DNA from: Nostocoides sp. F2B08
GTDB lineage: Bacteria; Actinomycetota; Actinomycetes; Actinomycetales; Dermatophilaceae
Assembly: GCF_009184895.1 (NCBI RefSeq)
Contig: NZ_WESE01000002.1
Coordinates: 124,001 to 188,000 of the forward strand
Length of the DNA: 64,000 nt
Reading direction: 5' to 3'
The notes under the pieces were generated by a model. The model was not told the DNA's origin and made no database searches. It saw only the letters and a program-made list of their open reading frames with translations. The position numbers were made by a program, and so were the translations under genes. Shown one piece after another: positions 52,304 to 60,266 of the stretch (position 1 is the stretch's first letter; each line of letters begins with the position of its first letter).

Positions 52304-54919
52304 GTGGGTGATTTAGCGTCCACCCGGCTCACGATGCTCTTCAGCGACATCGAGGGTTCCACGAACCTCTTGAACCGGCTGGGACCCGCGTACCCGGTCG
52401 TCCTGGCCACCCACCGTCGGATCCTTCGCCTGGCCTTTGAGAGATGGCGTGGGCGAGAGGTGGGGACCGAGGGCGACAGCTTCTTCGTCGTATTCGGATC
52501 GGCCGCCGACGCGTTGGCCGCTGCGGCCGAGGGACAGCAGGCCCTTGAAGCTCATCGATGGCCGGTGGGGGTGCGGCTGCGTGTGCGGATGGGCCTGCAT
52601 ACCGGGCACCCGGAGCCGTTCGAGGACAACCTCGTCGGGTTGGACGTCCATCTCGCGGCACGGGTGTCAGCCACGGCGCACGGGGGTCAGGTGGTGCTGA
52701 CCCAAGCAACCACCGTTGACACAGTTGGGCGACTTCCTCCGGGGACGTCTCTCCTACACCTTGGCACGCACCGCCTCAAGGACATCGTCGAACCGCAGCA
52801 CCTCTGCCAGCTCGTCGTGCCCGGGCTCCCGGCCGCATTCCCGCCGCTGCGCAGCCTCGGCACCTCCAGCACCCTTCCCTCGGCGCCCGGTGAGCTTGTG
52901 GGGCGTCAGGAGGAGCTTGCATTGCTGTCGGCCCTTCTGGGGACGCGCGACCGTCGCATCGTCACGCTGACCGGAGCCGGCGGTTCGGGCAAGACCCGCC
53001 TGGCCGTTGCGGTGGCTGAGCTACTGGCCGTATCCGTCGATGCTGTTCACTTCGTCGACCTGTCCTCCGCGACGGAAGACTCGGCCGCGTGGAGCTCCCT
53101 GGGCAACGCCATGGGGCGCGCCGGTGCCGATGAGTCCGACATCCTCGAGTACCTCCATGACCGCGAGGTGCTCCTCGTCCTGGACAACCTCGAGCAGCTG
53201 CCGGGCTCCGGGGCGGGCCTGGTCTCTCGCCTGCTGGCGGGGACCGCTCGACCCCGCATCCTGGCGACCAGCCGACGTCCTCTGCACATCGCCGGAGAGC
53301 AGGAGTTCCCCGTCGCACCCCTGAGTACCCCCACCACGGAGGGCGGCCGGCCAACGGTGGCGGTCGCCGACCGAGCCGACTCGGTCCGGCTGTTCGTCCA
53401 GCAGGCCACCCTCGCGGACCCGAGCTTCGCGCTCACTGACGACAACGTCGCCGACATCGTGGCTGTCTGTCGCCGCCTGGAGGGCCTTCCGCTCGCTATC
53501 GAGCTCGCAGCTGCACGCGTTCGCCTCCTGCCGCCCAAGGCGCTGCTGGACCACCTCGACGAAGTACTGGGGCTGCCGCTGCCCGGCCATCCCCAGCGGC
53601 AGCAGACCTTGCGGGCCACGGTCGAGTGGGGCTACCGGATGGTCGGGCCGGTTGAGCAGAAGGCTTTCCGCGCGCTTGCGGCCTTTGGCGCGACAGGTGG
53701 CACCTTCGAGGCTCTCGCCGAGGTCCTGCAGATCGGGTCTGCTCTCGCGGTGGTGTCCGAGCTCCTCGACGCCGCCCTTATCCGCACCGAAGACCACCAG
53801 GGCGGCCCGCGGGTCAGACTGCTTCAACCGGTACGAGCGGTGGCCCACGACCTCGCCGTGCAGGCAGGCGATCTCGATACCTTCCAGCGAACACACGCCC
53901 AACACTTCCTGGCCCTGGCCGAGAGGGCGGGTGGACGTCTGAAGGGCCCAGACGCCATAGCAGCGCGGGCCTGGCTCGAACTTGAGATGGACAACCTGCG
54001 TGCAGCCCTCGACTGGGCTCTCGGGCCGGACACCCTCGACGAGCAGCGCATCGCAACCGGGATCCGACTGTGTACCGCGTTGGGGTGGTACTGGTACGTC
54101 ACGGGCTACGACAGTGAGAGCCGCCGCTGGCTGGAGCGGGCCAGCCAGGCGGCCGCAAAGCAGCAGGGCCCCCAACTCGCCGATCTCCTCCACTCGTTCG
54201 CCCTGCTGCTCCTGCAACGCGGCGACAATGCCATGGCGCGCAACGTCCTCGCCAAGACCCTTGCCCTCTGGCACCGCGCCCACGACAGCGCCGGCGAGGC
54301 CAAAGCACTCAACAGCATGGGCGTGGCCTACCGCAGCCTGGGAGATCCCGACCGAGCACGTGCCCTCCTCCATCGCAGCATCGAGATCGCGCACTCCATC
54401 GAGAACCTCGAGCGACAGGCGACAGCACTGACCAACCTCGCGCTCCTCGAGATCGACGACGGGCACGCCGAGGCGGCCCTACGGGCGCTCGCCGAGGCCG
54501 AACGCATCGATGCCACCCTCGGCAACGCCTGGGGCGTCGCCGCCGACCGCGTCAACCGGGTCGCCGCACTCCTCTCCGACGGACGCACCGCCGAAGCGGT
54601 CGAGCTGTTGCACGACCTCGCCGACACCGTGACCGAACAAGGAGACCCCGACCTCACCCTCGGCGTGATCGAACTGCTGGCCTACGCCGCATCGACACTC
54701 GGCAAGCACGAGCAAGCGCTACGGCTCGCCGCCTGCGCCGACGAACAGCGCACCATCAGCGACATCCCACTGACCGACCTCGACCGAACCTTCCTCGATC
54801 GTCAACTCGCGCTCTCCCGCGAGGCTATGGGCGACACAGTCGCCGACCAGGACTTCGAAGGCCGCTCATTGACCGTCGAGCAAGCCCTCGCCCAAGCCGC
54901 CACGCTCACCACGGCATAG
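52304..54919 (+). CDS. Class III cyclase-like / NB-ARC ATPase / TPR regulator
   Basis: 871 residues from the chosen GTG; ATG at 52241 is an alternative. An N-terminal adenylate/guanylate cyclase domain (about 1-180) keeps the two metal Asp positions (LFSDIEGST, TEGDSFF), but the base-specifying Lys is absent (GTEGD) and the transition-state Asn is His (VHLAARV), so activity is doubtful. A STAND/NB-ARC ATPase follows (TGAGGSGKTRLA, LLVLDNLEQL, LATSRRPL, GLPLAIELAAARV), then C-terminal TPR-like helices (AYRSLGDPDRARALLHRSIE). No DNA-binding domain is visible. A signalling or transcription-regulating role is likely. Confidence 0.82.
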   Translation: MGDLASTRLTMLFSDIEGSTNLLNRLGPAYPVVLATHRRILRLAFERWRGREVGTEGDSFFVVFGSAADALAAAAEGQQALEAHRWPVGVRLRVRMGLHTGHPEPFEDNLVGLDVHLAARVSATAHGGQVVLTQATTVDTVGRLPPGTSLLHLGTHRLKDIVEPQHLCQLVVPGLPAAFPPLRSLGTSSTLPSAPGELVGRQEELALLSALLGTRDRRIVTLTGAGGSGKTRLAVAVAELLAVSVDAVHFVDLSSATEDSAAWSSLGNAMGRAGADESDILEYLHDREVLLVLDNLEQLPGSGAGLVSRLLAGTARPRILATSRRPLHIAGEQEFPVAPLSTPTTEGGRPTVAVADRADSVRLFVQQATLADPSFALTDDNVADIVAVCRRLEGLPLAIELAAARVRLLPPKALLDHLDEVLGLPLPGHPQRQQTLRATVEWGYRMVGPVEQKAFRALAAFGATGGTFEALAEVLQIGSALAVVSELLDAALIRTEDHQGGPRVRLLQPVRAVAHDLAVQAGDLDTFQRTHAQHFLALAERAGGRLKGPDAIAARAWLELEMDNLRAALDWALGPDTLDEQRIATGIRLCTALGWYWYVTGYDSESRRWLERASQAAAKQQGPQLADLLHSFALLLLQRGDNAMARNVLAKTLALWHRAHDSAGEAKALNSMGVAYRSLGDPDRARALLHRSIEIAHSIENLERQATALTNLALLEIDDGHAEAALRALAEAERIDATLGNAWGVAADRVNRVAALLSDGRTAEAVELLHDLADTVTEQGDPDLTLGVIELLAYAASTLGKHEQALRLAACADEQRTISDIPLTDLDRTFLDRQLALSREAMGDTVADQDFEGRSLTVEQALAQAATLTTA

Positions 54920-55147
54920 CCGGAGTCAACAAGAATGCACAAGGAGACTCCGCAGGTATCCGCCTAGACGCCAGGTGTCGAACGCTGTTGGGGACGTCAA
55001 CCGGTGTGGTGGTCGGGTGCCCGGCGAATGACCTCTGAGGCGCTGTTGAGTCTCGATAGCGTCACCTGTCTGGTTGGGGCCGGTGCAGCGCTGGCCCGGA
55101 CCGCGCGCGGGGTGTTTCCGGCCCTACGGCCTGGCGGTGCTAGGCGC

Positions 55148-55153
55148 TATTTT
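55148..55153 (+). promoter_or_regulatory. -10 box (TATTTT), leaderless start of a VOC gene
   Basis: TATTTT ends 6 nt before the ATG at 55160. Confidence 0.5.
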
Positions 55154-55159
55154 GTCGGG

Positions 55160-55513
55160 ATGACGCTTCAGCTTGGCATGGTGACGACTGACACGACCGA
55201 CGCGATGGCGCTCGCCACGTGGTGGGCCGAGCAGACCGGTGCCGAGATCTTTGAGACCAACGACGGCTGGTACGTCATGGTGCGCGGCGGCGGCCTGCCG
55301 GTCGTCCTGGCCTTCCAGAAGGTGGACGAGGTCACGCCTGGCAAGAACCGGCTGCACCTGGACCTGACTGCCGAGGACCTCGAGAGCGAGACCGAGCGGC
55401 TGCTCGCGGAGGGTGCGAGACTGATCGAGCGCCGGGGGGACGAGCATTTCCGGTGGAACACCCTGGCCGACCCTGACGGCAACGAGTTCTGCCTCGCCGG
55501 TCGGCACCTCTGA
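55160..55513 (+). CDS. VOC-superfamily protein (glyoxalase-like)
   Basis: 117 residues: QLGMVTTDTTDAMALATWWA at the start, GKNRLHLDLTAEDLESETER in the middle and NTLADPDGNEFCLAGRHL at the end, the two halves of a VOC dimer unit. Members of this subgroup are annotated as glyoxalase-like or bleomycin-resistance-like; substrate unknown. The start is set by the -10 box. Confidence 0.85.
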   Translation: MTLQLGMVTTDTTDAMALATWWAEQTGAEIFETNDGWYVMVRGGGLPVVLAFQKVDEVTPGKNRLHLDLTAEDLESETERLLAEGARLIERRGDEHFRWNTLADPDGNEFCLAGRHL

Positions 55514-55518
55514 CCCGC

Positions 55519-56300
55519 TCACCGTGAGCGGCCCGCTGCGGGCTGGGGCGTCATGAGGGTGAAGCTCGCCGGTAACCACTCGGGTTGCCGCGCCAGCCGG
55601 AACTCCCTGCGCTCGTCCTGGACCATCAGTCCCGGCAGCGCGTCCCACGGCACCGAGGCGTGCTCTATGTGGAGCTCGAGCCGCAGCCCCGCGTCGAGGA
55701 CGGCCTGACGATCTTGCTGAGCGCATGGGTCCACCTCGCGCGACACGGGCGAGGAAATGCTCCCCTCGCCGGCGTAGGACACCTCATCGGACCAGGTCAG
55801 TGCCTCCGGGGTAGGCCAATACGGCAGCTCCAGGGCGGGTGTGGCCCCACCCGGGCCGCTGACCCACTCCTGCTGGTCCCGGTCGGGTTGGTGGTCGCGG
55901 ACCACCATCCCCAGCACCGAGAACCGCACCGGGTGCTCGTCCCGCACGAAAGCCGACCGCCGGGCCGCAGCAGTCGAGCCAGCGTCTGTCCCCAGCGGCG
56001 GATGTCGGGCAACCAGCACAACGCGCCGATCCGGTGTAGACGAGGTCGAAGGTGCGACCTCCACCGAACGGGGCGACAGGTCCAGCCCGGTCATCCGTGC
56101 CCCGAGCCGAGCCAAGCTGACCGTGTCGGTGCCCAGATGGCACTGCCGGTGCAAACCCACAAGCCATGTCACCTCGCCGAGCCGGGGACGGTCGAAGCGC
56201 ACAACCTGGGAGATCCAGGGTCATCAAACAGCTCCAGCCGATGGCCACCCAGACCCGAGTGCACCTCCGCCCACGCATCCCAGTTGGCCGCATTGACCGT
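55519..56300 (-). pseudogene. Class I SAM-dependent methyltransferase, broken by several frameshifts
   Basis: Pieces of one methyltransferase read in all three minus-strand frames: NAANWDAWAEVHSGLGGHRL near 56290, then HLGTDTVSLARLGARMTGLD (motif I region, 56202 frame), then GRTFDLVYTG and CWLPDIRRWGQTLARLLRPG in two other frames, then the first frame again for FVRDEHPVRFSVLGM to the end near 55519. A segment after motif I also seems deleted. The gene cannot make a working enzyme. Confidence 0.8.
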
Positions 56301-56398
56301 AAGACGGTCCTCTACACCCTCAGCCTGCCATCGACCGCGACCAGCCCTCCGGATACTCCCGCGACACCCGGCGGGTGTGACGCATCCAGTTGAGTCGG

Positions 56399-56944
56399 CT
56401 AGTCGACGCGGAGGGCTTGCAGGATGCGCGCGAGGGCGGTGTCCGCGTGGGTGCTGTCGATCTGAAGACGTTGACCGTCGCGCTCTTCAACCCAGGGCGT
56501 CCATTCACTGTTGACGATTTGTTCCCATGTGGGCACGAGGTGGCCGGGAATGTCCGCCGATCGCTGCTCGACGCGGCGGCGGTGCTCCTTGACGTCGGGG
56601 AGAAGGGTCTCGACCATGAGGAGCTGGGCGCGAGCTCGCGCCGTTGCCTCGGACCAGCCGGCACGGGACTGCGGAACGGGGTTTGCGGCGTCGACCACGA
56701 CGTCGTGACCGAGTTGAAGGTTGGAGACGGCGAGTTCGTGCACGACGGCATAGCCCTCGGTCCCAACGGCCATCCCAGTGCGCTTCAGGGCGGTCTCGGC
56801 CGCGTCGACTCGCAGGTAGCAGGCGGGCAGCGCTCGAGCGACCGCCGTGGCCAGGGTGGTCTTTCCCGTGCCGGGACGGCCGCAGAAGACGATGAGTCGC
56901 ACCGGGAGGGTCGTGTCCTGGAGGCGCTTCGTGGGATCCGGCAT
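56399..56944 (-). CDS. P-loop ATPase / small-molecule kinase-like protein
   Basis: 181 residues. LIVFCGRPGTGKTTLATAVA is a Walker A loop; CYLRVDAAETALKRTG and GHDVVVDAANPVPQSRAGWS resemble the AAA_33/zeta-toxin or gluconate-kinase-like family that phosphorylates sugars or nucleotides. Walker B is probably DVVVDAA. No antitoxin neighbour is present. The ATG at 56944 was taken; a GTG five codons upstream is possible. Confidence 0.78.
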   Translation of the reverse strand: MPDPTKRLQDTTLPVRLIVFCGRPGTGKTTLATAVARALPACYLRVDAAETALKRTGMAVGTEGYAVVHELAVSNLQLGHDVVVDAANPVPQSRAGWSEATARARAQLLMVETLLPDVKEHRRRVEQRSADIPGHLVPTWEQIVNSEWTPWVEERDGQRLQIDSTHADTALARILQALRVD

Positions 56945-57382
56945 CAATCCATCCAACACCGGTCCTCCACCCGCACGCACTATGTAGCGGACGCTCCGAC
57001 GTCGCCGCCTCGCAACGTGTGCCCGACGGCCCGCGGGAAGGCCCACCTGCATGACAGCGATGACTGGCACATCCGGCTCCCCGAGAGGTGCCGGGTAAAG
57101 CGGGGGGACGTCGGCGGCCTCGCAGATCACGAGGGTGAGCAGGAACGCCCCCCGACGGAGTCGGCGTTGGCCGGCCTGGTGAGGTCGCGCTTCGGAGAGC
57201 AAACGGCCAAGAACGACGGTACGAGCACCGGGGTTGACCGCAGCCAGGTGTACTCGGCGGTCACCTCCCCCTGCCGCAGACCCCGTCACGGCGCGGAAAT
57301 GCCGGCGGTCACTAGAGTTAAGGTCGTCCGCAGGATCTCGGTTGCGTGGCGCCCGCGCGCATCCATCGAAGGGGGTGTCGAC
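56945..57382. other. Intergenic stretch between divergent genes
   Basis: About 440 bp between the kinase-like and the NAD(P)-binding gene. Reading frames are open on both strands but none matches a family I recognise. Promoters for both genes should lie here. Confidence 0.4.
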
Positions 57383-58156
57383 ATGAAGGTTGTCGTCCTT
57401 GGTGGAAGCGGTCTCATCGGCTCCCGCCTGGTGGCCCAACTGGCCACTCGAGGCCACCAGGTCGTCTCTGCGTCCCGAGCGACAGGTGTCGATGTCGTGA
57501 CCGGCGCCGGTCTCGCCGAGGTCCTCGCGGGCGCGGACTCGGTCGTGGACGTCACCAACGCGCCGCCCTCGTCCGCGGATGACATCGCGGACTTCTTCCG
57601 GACCGCTACCGCCAACGTGCTCGCCGCCGAGGCCACCGCCGGCGTGGCCCATCATGTGACGCTCTCGGTGGTCGGCGCCGACCGGGTCCACGACAGTGGC
57701 TACTTTCGTGGCAAGGCGGTCCAGGAACGCCTGGTCCAAACGTCGGGTCGGCCCCACACGATTGTTCGCTCGACCCAGTTCTTCGAGTTCCTCCACGTGA
57801 TCGCGGACTCCGCGACGAGCGGGCACGAGGTCCGTCTGAGCCCAGTTCTGTTCCAGCCGGTGGCCGCCGCGGACCTCGTCGAGGTCCTCGAACGAGTCGC
57901 GACCGGAGCCCCGACGAACGGCGTCGTGGAAGTGGCCGGCCCCGAGCAGGTGCCGATCGCGGACCTGGTGACTCGAGCGCTCGCCCGGGCTGCCGACCCC
58001 CGCGTCGTCCTCGCCGACCCGCACGCGACCTACTTCGACGCCGAGCTCCGCGAAGGGCAGCTCCTGCCCGGCCCCGAAGCGGTGATCACCACCACGACCT
58101 TCGACCACTGGGTGACCACCAGCGGCGACTGGCGCGCGTCAAGCAGTGGCGCGTAG
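57383..58156 (+). CDS. NmrA-like NAD(P)-binding oxidoreductase
   Basis: 257 residues with an N-terminal Rossmann motif VVVLGGSGLIGSRLVAQLA. DSVVDVTNAPPSSADD, HHVTLSVVGADRVHDSGYFR and PHTIVRSTQFFEF match the atypical SDR group of NmrA/YesF-like proteins, which lack the classical Tyr-Lys pair and may bind a cofactor for regulation or reduction. AAGGGGG about 9 nt upstream supports the ATG. Confidence 0.85.
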   Translation: MKVVVLGGSGLIGSRLVAQLATRGHQVVSASRATGVDVVTGAGLAEVLAGADSVVDVTNAPPSSADDIADFFRTATANVLAAEATAGVAHHVTLSVVGADRVHDSGYFRGKAVQERLVQTSGRPHTIVRSTQFFEFLHVIADSATSGHEVRLSPVLFQPVAAADLVEVLERVATGAPTNGVVEVAGPEQVPIADLVTRALARAADPRVVLADPHATYFDAELREGQLLPGPEAVITTTTFDHWVTTSGDWRASSSGA

Positions 58157-58374
58157 CGCGCCCAGCCTCCTGCCGGCGGGACCGATCCGTGAGCCCCTCG
58201 ACCACCCGGACTCGACGGTGTCGGACCACGCTCCCAACAGGTAACCCGGGCCTCGCGCACACACTCTCCGCCCCGGCAAGGTCAACCGCCCAGACGGGTG
58301 TCCAATCGGTCCCGGGAGGGCACGGACCGAACACCCGGCGAAGTCGCGCCCGCTCGACGGCGGCTGCTGGCGCG

Positions 58375-58827
58375 TCAGGAGGGGAAGTCAGACCCAGCAT
58401 CCAGGCGCAACCGGAGGAGGACGTCCAGGGCTATCGAGTCACCGTCCCGGCCGCCCGCGCCGACTTGGAGCGGGGCGTCGCTGGGCTCGACATGCACGCC
58501 GGTGAACCGTCCGCGCAGGCTGGCCGCCACGACCAGGACGTACCAGAGGCCGTTCGTTCCGACGGCAGCCCGCTGGTCCCGTCGCACGTACCAGCCCACA
58601 ACGTCGGTGCGCAGTCGCCTGCCGCCGCTGTAGGGCATCGCCCGCAACCGGGTGGGTTCGACGCCCGCCGAGCGCATCGCTTCGGCGAAGGCCGCCACCA
58701 TCGGGGCTGTCCGCCGCGCTTCGGCCTGCGCCGCCCGTGCCGCGGCCGCGTAGTGGTATTCGGCGTTCTCCCTCGCCTGGCGGCGACGGGCGGCGACCGG
58801 GTCTGAGGGTTCGCTCTCTGGGCTCAT
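58375..58827 (-). CDS. Conserved-type hypothetical protein
   Basis: 150 residues. The N-terminal third is a basic Ala-rich helix (ARRRQARENAEYHYAAAARA), followed by a strand-rich part: SGGRRLRTDVVGWYVRRDQR, AVGTNGLWYVLVVAASLRGR and a terminal LDVLLRLRLDAGSDFPS. I do not recognise the family. The GATGAT box 6 nt before the ATG is a possible weak leaderless promoter. No partner gene suggests a role. Confidence 0.55.
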   Translation of the reverse strand: MSPESEPSDPVAARRRQARENAEYHYAAAARAAQAEARRTAPMVAAFAEAMRSAGVEPTRLRAMPYSGGRRLRTDVVGWYVRRDQRAAVGTNGLWYVLVVAASLRGRFTGVHVEPSDAPLQVGAGGRDGDSIALDVLLRLRLDAGSDFPS

Positions 58828-59086
58828 CGGTCGATCATCGCAGCGGCTCCATCATGGCGTACCCCCTTGGGTCACCCCTCTACGTCCGACATCGGGCGGT
58901 GGGACGGGCTGATGCGTCTACAGTTCGCCTCAGATCTCGCGAAGGGCTACCACAGGGACCATCAGGCTCATTGGGCCTCCGGGCTGATATGCGTAGGGCC
59001 GGGCGCGGTGACGACCATTGACAGCGCACGGGCAAGGGCCCTTCACTGAGATGCGGCATCGCTGCCGTGGAGCCAGGGAGGTAACG

Positions 59087-59353
59087 GTGAAGGCAAAGTC
59101 ATTGATGGCCTGCCTCGTAGCGGGAGTGGCTATGTGGGCGTGCCTGCCGTCGGCTTCGGCGGCTGGTGGAAGTGGTTCGTCCTTCTGTTCGAACGCCGGC
59201 AAACCCGACGGCGTCATCGACGTCGAAGCGGTCCAGAACGGCGACCTGAGCACCGTCGACAATCCAGGGGAGTTCGTGACTGCGCTCGCCCCGCTCCCCG
59301 GTCTGCCAGGCAGTGGCTGGGGTATCCAGAACACGTGCAACGCTCGCCGATAG
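59087..59353 (+). CDS. Small secreted protein of unknown function
   Basis: 88 residues, GTG start with GGGAGG 5 nt upstream. A signal peptide (KAKSLMACLVAGVAMWACLP, cleavage near SASAAGG) precedes a ~60-residue mature part with two Cys residues (SSFCSNAG, QNTCNARR) that may form a disulfide. The mature part is Gly/Asp/Pro-rich. No known family. Confidence 0.6.
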   Translation: MKAKSLMACLVAGVAMWACLPSASAAGGSGSSFCSNAGKPDGVIDVEAVQNGDLSTVDNPGEFVTALAPLPGLPGSGWGIQNTCNARR

Positions 59354-59516
59354 CCCGTCGCCTTTAGAGCGTGACGCCGGTAGGCGTCCTGCTCTTCCAC
59401 CGCGCCCGACTCGCGGCGTAGTGACACGGCCGCTGAGCGGGACGCTACGCGGCGGTGTGCCGCCCCTCGGCTTTGGTATGTGCGTCGGCGCTGTGCGAAG
59501 GCGTTTCTACTCGGCC

Positions 59517-59883
59517 CTACGTGATCCAGCAGAGGCAGAAGGGATGGCCGGCCGGGTCGGCGTAGACCTGGAAGTTGTCGGGCTCGTCGTTATCCGCGGC
59601 GCCGTGGAGCAGACGGGCTCCCAGCGACGTGACTTCGTCATGTGCTGCGTCGATGTCCTCGACCCACAGGTCGAGGTGGATCTGTTGTGGCGCACCGTCT
59701 GGCCATTGTGGCGGGGTGTGGTCCGGTGCCAACTGAACTCCGACACGCGCTCGGCCGTCAAACAAGAACCATGTGCCAGTCGTCCTCGGCGTCGACTGTC
59801 CCACCGAGCACCCCAGCCCAGAAGGTGCTCTTGACGGTCAGGTCGGCGGCGTCGAACACCACGACCTGGGAGGTGATCTTCAT
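59517..59883 (-). pseudogene. VOC-superfamily gene broken by one extra base
   Basis: The N-terminal half (MKITSQVVVFDAADLTVKST, FWAGVLGG to MVLV) starts at 59883 and stops at a TGA near 59760. The second half (DGRARVGVQLAPDHTPPQWP to LCWIT) continues in another frame to 59517. Removing one of three T (plus-strand A 59760-59762) joins them as MVLVDGRARVGVQL, so this is a single-base insertion in an otherwise intact glyoxalase-like gene, or a sequencing error. Confidence 0.8.
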
Positions 59884-60266
59884 CGCGCCAGGCTCGCATG
59901 AACCCTGTCAGGGGTCGAGAGCGCCGCAACGCCGGCCGGATCGAGGGATTGCGCTCGCGACACCGGGGGGCGGGGGTGCACTCTCCATCGGCGCTTCCCA
60001 GTGGCTGCCAGCGCGATTGCCGGCGGAAGGGGGCATCCCGCTCGCCCGGTTTGGCGCGTGGCCTATGTGGGCAGCAGCTGGGCGACAAGGCCTCGTTCAC
60101 GACGCCCGCCAGCGATCGCACTCTCGTGGTGGCATCGCGGGTGAGAGAGTTGCGAAGTTGCGTGATCCGTGTTCCTTGCTCAGCAGCGGCTGGGAAGCCG
60201 TCGCCTCCGGCGCTCGTTGCGTTGGGTCCCTCGACATCGGGCCGTGCGGTGGCATTGACTTCGGCC
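59884..60266. other. Intergenic stretch before the antiporter gene
   Basis: About 380 bp with no recognisable gene on either strand; open frames read as low-similarity Arg/Pro/Ala-rich sequence. It should hold the promoter of the antiporter. Confidence 0.4.

Noticed and set aside
58086-58400. 104-codon minus-strand frame between the NmrA-like gene and the hypothetical gene
   Set aside because: Arg/Trp-rich C-terminus, overlaps the NmrA-like gene and resembles nothing known.
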